A DNA stretch of 64,000 bases from positions 2,852,001 through 2,916,000 of the forward strand of contig OY970182.1 in NCBI GenBank assembly GCA_963708095.1, given 5' to 3'. Each line of letters opens with the position of its first letter. Positions within the stretch are counted from its first letter, which is position 1. The DNA is from JAJZVS01 sp963708095. Its GTDB lineage: Bacteria > Pseudomonadota > Alphaproteobacteria > Acetobacterales > Acetobacteraceae. The notes under the pieces are model-generated. The model was not told the origin of the DNA and made no database searches. It was given only the letters and a program-made list of their open reading frames with translations. Made by a program: the position numbers and the translations under genes. This document shows, in pieces, positions 37,688-48,393 of the stretch.

Positions 37688-38800
37688 ATGCCCAGCGCTT
37701 TCCCGTTGCCCGAGAGCGATCCCGCCAGCCTCGGCTTCGCGCCCCGCCCGCTCGCCGCGCTCGATGCTCTGATCGCCGAGCATATCGAGGACGGGCGCTA
37801 TCCCGGCGCCCAGATCGCGCTGGCGCGGCACGGCAAGCTCGCGCTGTTCCGCAGCTTCGGTCGCGCCCGCGACGGCGCCGAGACGATGCCGACGACCAAC
37901 GACACGCTGTTCCTGCTGTTCTCGCAGACCAAGGTGCTGACCTCGGCAACCGTCTGGACCTTGATCGAGGACGGGGCGCTGTCGCCGATGGACCGCATCG
38001 CCGACCACCTGCCGGAGTTCGCCGCTCGCGGCAAAGCCGACATCACCCTGCACCAGGTGATGACCCACCAGGGCGGATTCCCGAGCAGCGACGTCACACC
38101 GGCAACCTGGGTCGATCACGCGCGGATGCGCGCCGAAGTGTGCGACTTCTCGCTCGACTGGACGCCCGGCACGCGCATGCAATACCACGGCCGCGCCGCG
38201 CACCTGACCCAGGCGATGGTGATCGAGGCCGTCACCGGCCGCGACTATCGCGAGGTGATCGCCGAACGCATTATCGCCCCGTTGGGCCTACAGAACGAGA
38301 TATTCGTGGGCGTCCCAGCGGAGCAGCAGCACCGCTGCGCGGACACCTACGGGCCGGAGCTGCGCGACAACTCGGCCGAGTTCCGCGCCGCCGGCCTGCC
38401 GCACTCGGGCGGCTACGCCACCGCGCGCGGCATGGCGGCATTCTACCAGATGCTGCTGGCCGGCGGACGGCTGGGGCCGGCGCGCGTGCTGTCGCCACGG
38501 ATGATCGCCTACGCGACGCGCAACCAGACCGGCGAATCCCCGGACCTGCAAATGGAGGGCATCCCGATGCACCGCGGCCTCGGCCCGCACGGGCGCGGGG
38601 AAAGCGACCGCATCCGCGGGCTGGGCACCATCGCCGCCCCGGCAACCTTCGGCCACGGCGGAGTCGGAACGTCGTATTCCTGGGCTGATCCCACCAGCGG
38701 CGTGTCGTTCACCTACGTCACGAACTACGTGCAGCCCGACCCGTGGCACTCGCTACGGCTGGACCGTATCAGCAACATGGCGCACGCGGCGATCGATTGA
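37688..38800 (+). CDS. Beta-lactamase family serine hydrolase
   Basis: A 370-residue class C-like hydrolase. Nucleophile motif S-Q-T-K at residues 79-82, the Tyr motif near 166 (YHG instead of YxN), and GHGGVGTSYSW near the end. This looks like EstB-type esterases or D-aminopeptidase-like proteins rather than a true beta-lactamase. There is no signal peptide, so it is probably cytoplasmic. A Shine-Dalgarno (AGGAA) stands in front of the ATG. Confidence 0.9.
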   Translation: MPSAFPLPESDPASLGFAPRPLAALDALIAEHIEDGRYPGAQIALARHGKLALFRSFGRARDGAETMPTTNDTLFLLFSQTKVLTSATVWTLIEDGALSPMDRIADHLPEFAARGKADITLHQVMTHQGGFPSSDVTPATWVDHARMRAEVCDFSLDWTPGTRMQYHGRAAHLTQAMVIEAVTGRDYREVIAERIIAPLGLQNEIFVGVPAEQQHRCADTYGPELRDNSAEFRAAGLPHSGGYATARGMAAFYQMLLAGGRLGPARVLSPRMIAYATRNQTGESPDLQMEGIPMHRGLGPHGRGESDRIRGLGTIAAPATFGHGGVGTSYSWADPTSGVSFTYVTNYVQPDPWHSLRLDRISNMAHAAID

Positions 38801-38826
38801 GGGGGCAAGAGGGGGCTCTGCCCCTG

Positions 38827-38910
38827 GCCCCCCACACGCACGGAACCAACGGAAGGGTTCCAAGGGCGAGCCCTTGGCGGGGTCCAGGGGCAGAGCCCCT
38901 GGCCTTGCTT
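38827..38910. repeat. Triple-hairpin intergenic repeat, copy 1
   Basis: Contains three consecutive small stem-loops: GGAACC...GGTTCC, AAGGGC-GA-GCCCTT and CCAGGGGC-AGA-GCCCCTGG. The sequence begins CACACGCACGGAACCAACGG and is repeated almost exactly at 46374-46459. It is located between the convergent serine hydrolase and atpC genes, so it may act as a bidirectional terminator. A further stem (GGGGGC..GCCCCC type) precedes it. Confidence 0.85.
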
Positions 38911-38912
38911 CC

Positions 38913-39316
38913 TTACCCCTCCGCGACCTCGGTCATGGCGCGGGCCGATTGGATGCGATCGAGCAGGGCGTCTTCGGTGGTGGGATCGGACGTATCGGCG
39001 GCAGCGTAGGCGGCTTCGGCTTCCGACAGGCGGCGCTGGCCTTCGGTGCGCGACAAATTAGCCACCGGGATGGCTTCGTTGGCGAGCACGGTGCAGCGTT
39101 CGGGGGTCACTTCCGCGAAACCGCCGGCGACGAACAGACGTTCGCTGACCTGTTCGCCGCTGTAGATATCGATCGGGCCGCCGCGCAGCATGACGATCAT
39201 GGGGGTGTGGCCTTCCAGCACACCCATATCGCCTTCGCTGGCCGGGATGACGACCATGTCCACCGGGCGCGACAGCAGGAGTTTCTCCGGGCTGACGATT
39301 TCCAGCGCGACCGGCA

Positions 39317-39317
<1 letters not shown>
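38913..39317 (-). CDS. atpC: F1-ATPase epsilon subunit
   Basis: A 134-residue protein with the beta-sandwich part MPVALEIVSPEKLLLSRPVD, SEGDMGVLEGHTPMIVML, RLFVAGGFAEVTPERCTVLA and a helical tail. It regulates and couples rotation in the F1 central stalk. The start overlaps the atpD stop by one base (TGATG). It is the last gene of the operon. Confidence 0.95.
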
Positions 39318-40750
<1,433 letters not shown>

Positions 40751-40771
40751 GCTCGAAGTTCCTTGCAGCGA

Positions 40772-40823
40772 CACCTCTCCCGCTGGCGGGAAAGGTCGCC
40801 CCGCGCAGCGGGGCGGGTGAGGG
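40772..40823. repeat. Palindromic intergenic repeat inside the atp operon
   Basis: CACCTCTCCCGCTGGCGGGA is followed by AAAGGTCG, then CGCCCCGC-GCA-GCGGGGCG and GGTGAGGG. Two stem-loops fill nearly the whole gap between atpG and atpD. The same outline (CACC-T-TCCC ... AAGGTCG ... GGGCGGGTGAGGG) appears at 60728-60885. It may modulate relative atpG/atpD mRNA levels by processing or pausing. Confidence 0.75.
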
Positions 40824-41708
40824 TCAGACGGCTTCGGCGCCGGAGATGATCTCGATCAGTTCCTTGGTGATGTTCGCCTGGCGGGCGCGGTTGTAGTTGA
40901 GCGTCAGCCGCTTGATCATGTCGCCGGCGTTGCGCGTCGCGCTGTCCATCGCGGTCATCTGCGAGGCAAAGAACCCGGCGCTGCTTTCCAAAAGCGCGCG
41001 ATAGACCTGGATCGCCAGGTTCTGCGGCAGCAGGCGGGACAGGATGGTTTCCTCGTCCGGCTCGAAATCATAGGTGGCGCCCCCCAGCGCGTCCGCCGCG
41101 CCGGCGTCTTCCGGGATCGGGGCGGGCACCAGTTGCTGCTCCGTGACGACCTGGGAGATGACCGAGCGGAACTGGTTGTAGACCAGGGTCACCACGTCGA
41201 CTTCGCCGGCTTCGACCATGGCGGTCACGCGCAGCGCGAGTTCCTCGGCGTCGGTGAACTCGATGCGCCGCTTGCCGGCGTACGACACGTCCCCGATCAT
41301 GCGGCTGGACAGTTCGCGCTTGAGGAAGTCGCGCCCCTTGCGGCCGACCGCGAGCAGCTTGACCGTCTTGCCCTCGGATTCCAGCCGCCGCGCCAGGGTG
41401 CGGGTGGCACGGCCGATGCTGGCGTTGAACGCGCCGGCGAGGCCGCGGTCGGCGGTGACCGCGATCAGCAGGTGGATCTGGTCCTTACCGGTGCCGACCA
41501 GCAGCTTCGGCGCCGCCGGGCTGCCGGCGACCGAGGCGGCGAGCGCGCCCAGCATCCGCTCCATGCGCTCGGCGTAGGGCCGCGACGCCTCGGCCTGCGC
41601 CTGCGCACGCCGCAGCTTCGACGCCGCCACCATCTTCATGGCCGACGTGATCTTCTGCGTCGACTTGACGCTGTTGATCCGGGTACGGAGCGCTTTCAGG
41701 CTGGGCAT
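40824..41708 (-). CDS. atpG: F1-ATPase gamma subunit
   Basis: A 294-residue central-stalk subunit. N-terminal MPSLKALRTRINSVKSTQKI and C-terminal SATRNAGDMIKRLTLNYNRA plus ARQANITKELIEIISGAEAV are the two coiled-coil ends that define the gamma shaft. The TADRGLAGAFN motif is present. It lies 13 bp after atpA. Confidence 0.96.
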   Translation of the reverse strand: MPSLKALRTRINSVKSTQKITSAMKMVAASKLRRAQAQAEASRPYAERMERMLGALAASVAGSPAAPKLLVGTGKDQIHLLIAVTADRGLAGAFNASIGRATRTLARRLESEGKTVKLLAVGRKGRDFLKRELSSRMIGDVSYAGKRRIEFTDAEELALRVTAMVEAGEVDVVTLVYNQFRSVISQVVTEQQLVPAPIPEDAGAADALGGATYDFEPDEETILSRLLPQNLAIQVYRALLESSAGFFASQMTAMDSATRNAGDMIKRLTLNYNRARQANITKELIEIISGAEAV

Positions 41709-41721
41709 CGGCGCACCCCGC

Positions 41722-43254
<1,533 letters not shown>

Positions 43255-43255
43255 A

Positions 43256-43888
43256 TCAGGCGGCTCCCTTCATGGCGTACTGCAGGCGCTGCAGCCGGGA
43301 TTTGAGACTGGTGTCGTAGAGCCTTGCGCCGACGCGCACGACGAGGCCGCCGAGCAGGTCGGGCTGCACCTGCTCGACGATGTTGACGTTGCCGTAGCCC
43401 GCCTCGATCAGCCGCGCGCGCAACTGAGTGCGTTGTACGTCCGATAGGGGATGGGCGGAATCGACGAAAGCGGTGACGATGCCGCGCTTGGCCGCGACCA
43501 GGGCGGCGAAGGCGGCGATGATAGCGCGCAGGCTGCGCAACCGGCGGTTCGATGCGATGACGCCGACGAAATCGCGCACCGGCTTGCCGAAGCCGGCCTG
43601 CTCCAGCACCGCGAAAGCAGCGCGGCGGGCCTGCTGCACGTCGATCAGGGGCGATTCGATCAGCCGGCGCAGGTCGGCGCTGGTGTCGATCATGCGGCCG
43701 AGCTGCTCCATTTCGGCCACCACCGCATCGAGCGCGTGAGCGTCCTCCGCGAAGGAATAGAGCGCCGCGGCGTAACGGTCGGCGAGGCCACCGCCGGAGG
43801 CGACGGTCGTGCCGGAGGCCGCGGGCACTTGCGTGCTCGGGGCGGCAGACGTGGTCTGGCCGCCCGATGACGTGGAAGCTGAGGCCAC
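43256..43888 (-). CDS. atpH: F1-ATPase delta subunit (OSCP) with Ser/Thr/Ala-rich N-terminal extension
   Basis: The delta core runs from LADRYAAALYSFAEDAHALD to SLKSRLQRLQYAMKGAA, about 180 residues, as usual. About 35 low-complexity residues (ASTSSGGQTTSAAPSTQVPA ...) precede it. The GTG at 43888 is chosen as start, giving 210 residues; an ATG at 43969 would add 27 basic residues and has no clear ribosome-binding site. First gene of the operon. Delta joins F1 to the peripheral stalk. Confidence 0.9.
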   Translation of the reverse strand: MASASTSSGGQTTSAAPSTQVPAASGTTVASGGGLADRYAAALYSFAEDAHALDAVVAEMEQLGRMIDTSADLRRLIESPLIDVQQARRAAFAVLEQAGFGKPVRDFVGVIASNRRLRSLRAIIAAFAALVAAKRGIVTAFVDSAHPLSDVQRTQLRARLIEAGYGNVNIVEQVQPDLLGGLVVRVGARLYDTSLKSRLQRLQYAMKGAA

Positions 43889-43996
43889 GAGTGAGGTCTT
43901 CCCGAACCGGTTGGAACCGCGCGGCGCGCGGACAAGAAATCCGACCAACCCCGTCCGCACATCGGGCATCCGACAGCGGTCCAGGCCAGCGGCGGG

Positions 43997-44025
43997 CGTC
44001 TAGCATGGGGTTTTGACCCTTGCAA
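43997..44025 (-). promoter_or_regulatory. atpH: Candidate promoter of the atp operon
   Basis: On the minus strand TTGCAA (44020-44025) and TAGACG (43997-44002) are separated by 17 bp, a -35/-10-like pair. The spacer contains GGGTCAAAACCC. It is placed upstream of both candidate atpH starts. The match to sigma-70 consensus is moderate, so this is only a proposal. Confidence 0.35.
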
Positions 44026-44044
44026 CACGCCGCACCCCACAGGT

Positions 44045-44299
44045 TTACCTTCCGCCGGCAGTGAAGGCGTTGAAAGCGATCAGGGTGTAGGTGTCGCGCA
44101 CCCCCGGCAGCGCCTGCACCCGCTCGGTGACGAAGCGCCCGGTGTCCTGCTCCGGATCCAGGTAGAATTTCCCCAGCAGGTCGTATTGGCCGGAGGTGGA
44201 ATGGAGCTCCGACAATTCCTCGATCCGATCCGCCGCGTCCTGCGCCACCTGGTAGGCGCGTCCCATTTCGCACTTGATCATCACGAAGATCGCTCGCAT
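44045..44299 (-). CDS. Small AsnC/Lrp-type ligand-binding (RAM) domain protein
   Basis: An 84-residue protein made only of the regulator-of-amino-acid-metabolism fold. MRAIFVMIKCEMGRAYQVAQ is followed by EELSELHSTSGQYDLLGKFY and a final TLIAFNAFTAGGR. It has no helix-turn-helix, so it cannot bind DNA by the Lrp route. Such stand-alone RAM proteins may bind amino acids. The ATG at 44299 has a GGGAGAGGG Shine-Dalgarno. It is divergent from the ThDP-enzyme gene. Confidence 0.85.
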   Translation of the reverse strand: MRAIFVMIKCEMGRAYQVAQDAADRIEELSELHSTSGQYDLLGKFYLDPEQDTGRFVTERVQALPGVRDTYTLIAFNAFTAGGR

Positions 44300-44415
44300 G
44301 AACCCTCTCCCGCGGTGCCCCGGCAGAATAGGGCGGCCGGCTCCGCCTGTCTCGTTCGACGGATACGGCATCGCGCCCACCGTCGCGCCGCACTTTTGTC
44401 TCCGGGGGGAACCGC

Positions 44416-46200
44416 ATGGATCTGTCGCAGGCCCGCAAGGGTCGCCTCGCGCCCCGCATGGGCGGGAAAATCCTGGCCGACGCGCTGGTCGCACAGGGCA
44501 TCGACCACGTGTTCGCCGTGCCGGGCGAGAGCTACCTCGATGTGCTCGACGGTCTCTACGACAACCACCAGAAGCTGAAGCTCGTCACCTGCCGGTTCGA
44601 GGGGGCTGCGGTGCACATGGCGGAGGCCTACGGCAAGCTGACCGGCCGACCCGCCGCGGCCTTCGTCACCCGCGGCCCGGGCGCCTGCCACGGGTCGATC
44701 GGCGTGCACGTGGCGATGCAGGACAGCACGCCGCTGCTGCTGTTCGTGGGCCAGATCCCGCTTGCCGACACCGGGCGCGACGCATTCCAGGAAGTCGACT
44801 ACCGGCAGATGTTCGCCCCGCTGGCGAAATGGACCACCCAGATCGACCAGGCCGCCCGCATCCCCGAAGTAGTGGCACACGCGGTCGACGTCGCGCTTTC
44901 CGGCCGCCCCGGCCCGGTGGTGATCGCGCTGTCGGAGGAAATGCAGCGCGACATCGTGGAGGTCCCGGACGTGCCGCGCGCGCCGGTGGCCGCGGCGGTC
45001 GCCGATCCGGCGGCGCTGGCGCGGATGGAAGCGCTGCTCGGCCAGGCGCGTCGGCCGCTGCTGGTGCTGGGCGGCTCGGGCTGGACCCCGGCCGGGCGGG
45101 AGGCGATCACGGAATACGCCACGACGCGCGGCCTGCCGGTCGCTGTCGGCTTCCGCCGCCAGGCGCTGTACGATGGGACGCGGGACAATTTCGTGGGCGA
45201 CCTCGGCGTCGGCGCCGATCCGGCGCTGCTCGCCAAGGCCAAGGATGCCGACCTCATCCTGGCGATCGGCTCCCGGCTCGGCGATGCGGTAACCCAGGGC
45301 TATTCTTTGTTCACCCCACCGGGGGACGTGCCGATCGTGCAGGTGCATCCCGACGGGGCAGAGATCGGGCGGGTGTATCGCCCGGCGCTCGGCATCGTTG
45401 CCGACCTCAACGCCTTCGCCATCGCCGCTGCGGCCTGCAAGGCGCCGGCCGCGCCGCATCCGTGGGACGGCTGGACGGCGGAGCTGCGCCGGCTGCGCGA
45501 GACGGGGCGGGAGGTACCGGACTACGTCGGCCCGCTCAACCTCGGCACCGCGATGCGCGCGCTCGACGGGGTGCTGGCGAACGATGCGATCGTCACCACC
45601 GACGCCGGTAATTTCGCGACCTGGGCGCCGCGCTTCATCAATTTCAGCGAGGACCAGCGCTACATCGGCCCCACCAACGGGGCGATGGGCTACGCCGTGC
45701 CGGCCGCCGTCGGCGCCAAGATCGCCTTTCCGGACCGCATGGTGGTCGCGATGGTCGGCGACGGCGGATTCCTGATGACCGGTCAGGAGATCGCCACCGC
45801 CTTCCACCACGGCGTGGCGCCGATCGTGCTGGTGTTCAACAACCAGATGTACGGCACCATCCGGATGCACCAGGAGCGCACCTACCCCGCCCGCGTCTCC
45901 GGTACCGCTCTGACGAACCCCGATTTCGTCAAGTTCATCGAGGCGTTCGGCGGCTACGGCGAACTGGTGACCGCCACCGAGGCCTTCGTGCCCGCGTTCC
46001 AGCGTGCCGTGGCCAGCGGCCGGCCGGCGGTGATCGAGCTTGCGGTCAACCCGGAGCAGATCACCACCCGCGCCACGATTGCCGACCTGCGCGCCGGCCG
46101 GGCGGCGGCGAAGCCGGCCGCGAAACCGACGCGCGCCCCGGCGGCGGGACCGCGCCCGACCGGCGCGGCGCGCGGCAAGCCGGCGGGCACCCGCGCCTGA
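44416..46200 (+). CDS. Thiamine diphosphate-dependent enzyme (acetolactate synthase-like)
   Basis: A 594-residue enzyme. Catalytic Glu62 is in CRFEGAAVHMAEAYG, and the ThDP/metal motif GDGGFLMTGQEIATAFHHG ends in VFNN. The three-domain layout (PYR, central, PP) is normal. It resembles acetolactate synthase large subunits, but there is no small subunit nearby, and it could be a decarboxylase or carboligase with another substrate. The last 40 residues are a low-complexity tail rich in Ala, Pro, Lys and Arg. ATG preceded by GGGGGG about 6 nt away. Confidence 0.85.
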   Translation: MDLSQARKGRLAPRMGGKILADALVAQGIDHVFAVPGESYLDVLDGLYDNHQKLKLVTCRFEGAAVHMAEAYGKLTGRPAAAFVTRGPGACHGSIGVHVAMQDSTPLLLFVGQIPLADTGRDAFQEVDYRQMFAPLAKWTTQIDQAARIPEVVAHAVDVALSGRPGPVVIALSEEMQRDIVEVPDVPRAPVAAAVADPAALARMEALLGQARRPLLVLGGSGWTPAGREAITEYATTRGLPVAVGFRRQALYDGTRDNFVGDLGVGADPALLAKAKDADLILAIGSRLGDAVTQGYSLFTPPGDVPIVQVHPDGAEIGRVYRPALGIVADLNAFAIAAAACKAPAAPHPWDGWTAELRRLRETGREVPDYVGPLNLGTAMRALDGVLANDAIVTTDAGNFATWAPRFINFSEDQRYIGPTNGAMGYAVPAAVGAKIAFPDRMVVAMVGDGGFLMTGQEIATAFHHGVAPIVLVFNNQMYGTIRMHQERTYPARVSGTALTNPDFVKFIEAFGGYGELVTATEAFVPAFQRAVASGRPAVIELAVNPEQITTRATIADLRAGRAAAKPAAKPTRAPAAGPRPTGAARGKPAGTRA

Positions 46201-46373
46201 GCGGTGGCGGCCAGACCTCCCTCGCCGGTTCGCCGTCATCGTCGTTCCCTCGTCGTCGTTCCCTGGGCCTGTCGCCGCGGCGACGCGGTGCCGGCTGAGC
46301 CACCGCTTCCGGATCGCCCTTTCCGACCGGCCGGCGCCCCCCGCCCCGCGCGCCCGTCCCGGACCCCCAGACG

Positions 46374-46459
46374 CCCCCACACGCACGGAACCAACGGAAG
46401 GGTTCCAAGGGCGAGCCCTTGGCGGGGGGCCAGGGGGCAGAGCCCCTTGGCCTTGCTCC
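46374..46459. repeat. Triple-hairpin intergenic repeat, copy 2
   Basis: Nearly identical to 38827-38910, including CACACGCACGGAACCAACGG and the AAGGGCGAGCCCTTGG hairpin, with small differences in the last stem (GGGGGCC instead of GGTCC). It sits between the convergent ThDP-enzyme and quinone-oxidoreductase genes in a 298-bp gap that otherwise contains nothing recognisable. Confidence 0.85.
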
Positions 46460-46498
46460 CCCCGAAGGTCGGTCATCCGGCGGCAAAATGTCGATGGC

Positions 46499-47473
46499 CT
46501 ACCCGATCAGCACGGCCTTGCCGATCACGGCGCGGTCGATCACTGCCTGCACGGCTGTGGCGGCTTGGTCGAGGGGGAAGCGGTGGGAGATGCGCGGCCG
46601 CAATTTGCCGGCTGCGGCGAGGTTGGCGAGGGCTTGTGCGTTGGCGGCTGCGAGCGCCGGGTTTGCTTCGGCCAGTCCGCCGATGCGCACGCCGACGGCA
46701 TCGATGCCTTTGATCAGGAGGTAGTTGCTGCGGATTGTCGCCGGTCCGCCCCCGAGGAACCCGAGGATCAGCAGCCGTCCACCCCAAGCGAGGCAGCGCA
46801 GCGATTCCTCGCTTACGCCCGCGCCGATCGGATCGTAGACAATATCTACGCCGCGTCCGCCGGTGAGCGCTTTCACCTGGTCGAGGAAGCCGTTGCGGTA
46901 GTCGATCGCGTGGTCGGCGCCTTCTTCCAGGCAGGCGGTTCGTTTGGCCTCGGTGCTGGCGGTGGCGATCACCTTGGTGCCGAACAGCTTGGCCACCTGG
47001 ATGGCAGCGATGCCGATACCGCCGGCGGCGCCGTGGACCAGCACCGTTTCGCCGGCGGCGAGCCGGCCGCGTTGCAGCAGGGCATGGTAGGCGGTGGCGT
47101 GGGCGGCGCGGAACACGCCGGCCTGTTCCAGCGATAGTCCCTCGGGCACCGGGTCGCAGGCGTCTTCCGGGACGTTGGCGCGTTCGGCGAAGGCGCCGAG
47201 CCGGTGGCGGCTCATCACCTGGTCGCCGGGGCGGAAGCGGGTCACGCCGGGCCCGACCGCCAGCACCTCGCCGGCGGCTTCGCTGCCGGGGATGAACGGC
47301 GGCTCCGGGCGGAACTGATATTTGCCGGCGAGCATCAGTACATCGACATATTGCACCCCCCGGGCGCGCAGGCGGAGCTGGATTTCGCCGGGGCCGGGGG
47401 GCGGCGGGTCCGGCACCTCCCGCAGCGCCAGCACCTCCGGCCCGCCGAACGCTTCGCAGACCATCGCTTTCAT
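46499..47473 (-). CDS. Quinone oxidoreductase-like zinc-independent alcohol dehydrogenase (MDR family)
   Basis: A 324-residue NADPH-binding enzyme. The Rossmann motif VLVHGAAGGIGIAAIQVAKL is preceded by FRAAHATAYHALLQRGRL. KALTGGRGVDIVYDPIGA follows. No catalytic zinc cysteines are present, as in Qor/YhdH proteins. Start ATG 47473 with AGGAAC nearby; an extension to 47611 would run over the divergent regulator's promoter. It is divergent from the Crp/Fnr gene, separated by a palindrome. Confidence 0.9.
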   Translation of the reverse strand: MKAMVCEAFGGPEVLALREVPDPPPPGPGEIQLRLRARGVQYVDVLMLAGKYQFRPEPPFIPGSEAAGEVLAVGPGVTRFRPGDQVMSRHRLGAFAERANVPEDACDPVPEGLSLEQAGVFRAAHATAYHALLQRGRLAAGETVLVHGAAGGIGIAAIQVAKLFGTKVIATASTEAKRTACLEEGADHAIDYRNGFLDQVKALTGGRGVDIVYDPIGAGVSEESLRCLAWGGRLLILGFLGGGPATIRSNYLLIKGIDAVGVRIGGLAEANPALAAANAQALANLAAAGKLRPRISHRFPLDQAATAVQAVIDRAVIGKAVLIG

Positions 47474-47509
47474 GATGTTCCTGTCTCCCATGTGTGCAGG
47501 CACATTACA

Positions 47510-47528
47510 AATTGCACAATAAGCAATT
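47510..47528. promoter_or_regulatory. Candidate operator between divergent genes
   Basis: AATTGC-ACAATAA-GCAATT is a perfect 6-bp inverted repeat with a 7-bp spacer, in the 122-bp gap between the oxidoreductase gene and the Crp/Fnr regulator gene. It could bind the adjacent regulator. It does not match the FNR consensus TTGAT-N4-ATCAA exactly. Confidence 0.45.
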
Positions 47529-47595
47529 CGCCGTTTGCCGCTGTGCCGGACGCGGCCCAAACTGTTGCCGGTACGACCGGCAAGGAGACAATTCG

Positions 47596-48393
47596 ATGCG
47601 ACCTGGCGCAAAGACCCTGCGCGGCATCCCGGTGTTCGCGCGGCTGCGTGACACGGCGGTGGACGAACTCGACGCGGCGGGCGAGATGATCAGCCTGGAG
47701 CGCGGGGCCGAGCTGTTCCGTCAGGGCACGTTGCCGGTCGTGCTGTATTTCCTGCTCGACGGGCTGATGGCGCTGTCGAGCGCGACGTCGGACGGCAACA
47801 CCGCGGTGGTCGACGTGGTCCGGCCGATGGGCGATCTGGTGCTCGCCTCGGTGATCGGCACGTTGCCCTACCTGCAATCGGCGCATGCCGTGACCCGCGC
47901 CCGGCTGGTGGCGATCGACGCCGCCGTGGTCCGCAAGCTGATCGAGCGCGAGCCGGCGCTGGCCTCCCTGCTGCTGCAGTCGATGTCGCGCGACATCCGC
48001 GGGCTGGTGCGTCATGTTCGCGACCTCAAGCTGCGCACGGCGGCGCAACGCCTGGGCGCATTCCTGCTGTCGCATGTGGAGGACTCGGCCGCCCGCCGGG
48101 CCGAGTTCCGCCTGCCGTTCGAGAAGGGCTTGCTCGCCGCCAGGCTGGGCTGCCGACAGGAGAACCTGTCGCGCGCCTTTGCCACCTTGCGCGACTACGG
48201 GGTGGAAACGCATGGCGCCCAGGTCATCCTGCACAGCATCCCCAAGCTCACCGCCTATGCCGTGCCCGACTATCTGAACGACGCGGAGCTGACAAAGCCG
48301 GTTCGCACGAAACCTGCGCCGGTGAAGGTGCCTACGAAGGCGGGGGCGGCGAAGCCGGCGGCACGCAAGCCTAGCGCCCGGGCGTCGGCATGA
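47596..48393 (+). CDS. Crp/Fnr family transcriptional regulator
   Basis: A 265-residue regulator. An effector (cNMP-binding-like) beta-roll domain is followed by a long helix (LLLQSMSRDIRGLVRHVRDLK). A C-terminal winged helix reads LPFEKGLLAARLGCRQENLS and then RAFATLRDYGV. There is no N-terminal Cys cluster, so it is not an Fe-S FNR. A Lys/Pro/Ala-rich tail of about 30 residues ends the protein. ATG 47596 has a strong AAGGAGA. Its stop overlaps the convergent mmsA gene by 23 bp. Confidence 0.88.
   Translation: MRPGAKTLRGIPVFARLRDTAVDELDAAGEMISLERGAELFRQGTLPVVLYFLLDGLMALSSATSDGNTAVVDVVRPMGDLVLASVIGTLPYLQSAHAVTRARLVAIDAAVVRKLIEREPALASLLLQSMSRDIRGLVRHVRDLKLRTAAQRLGAFLLSHVEDSAARRAEFRLPFEKGLLAARLGCRQENLSRAFATLRDYGVETHGAQVILHSIPKLTAYAVPDYLNDAELTKPVRTKPAPVKVPTKAGAAKPAARKPSARASA

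Noticed and set aside
37688..38800. True beta-lactamase (resistance gene)
   Set aside because: The SxxK motif is present but there is no signal peptide and the YxN motif is altered; esterase or peptidase-like function is more probable.
38827..38910. CRISPR-like repeats
   Set aside because: Only two distant copies of a hairpin element; no regular spacers, no cas genes in the window.
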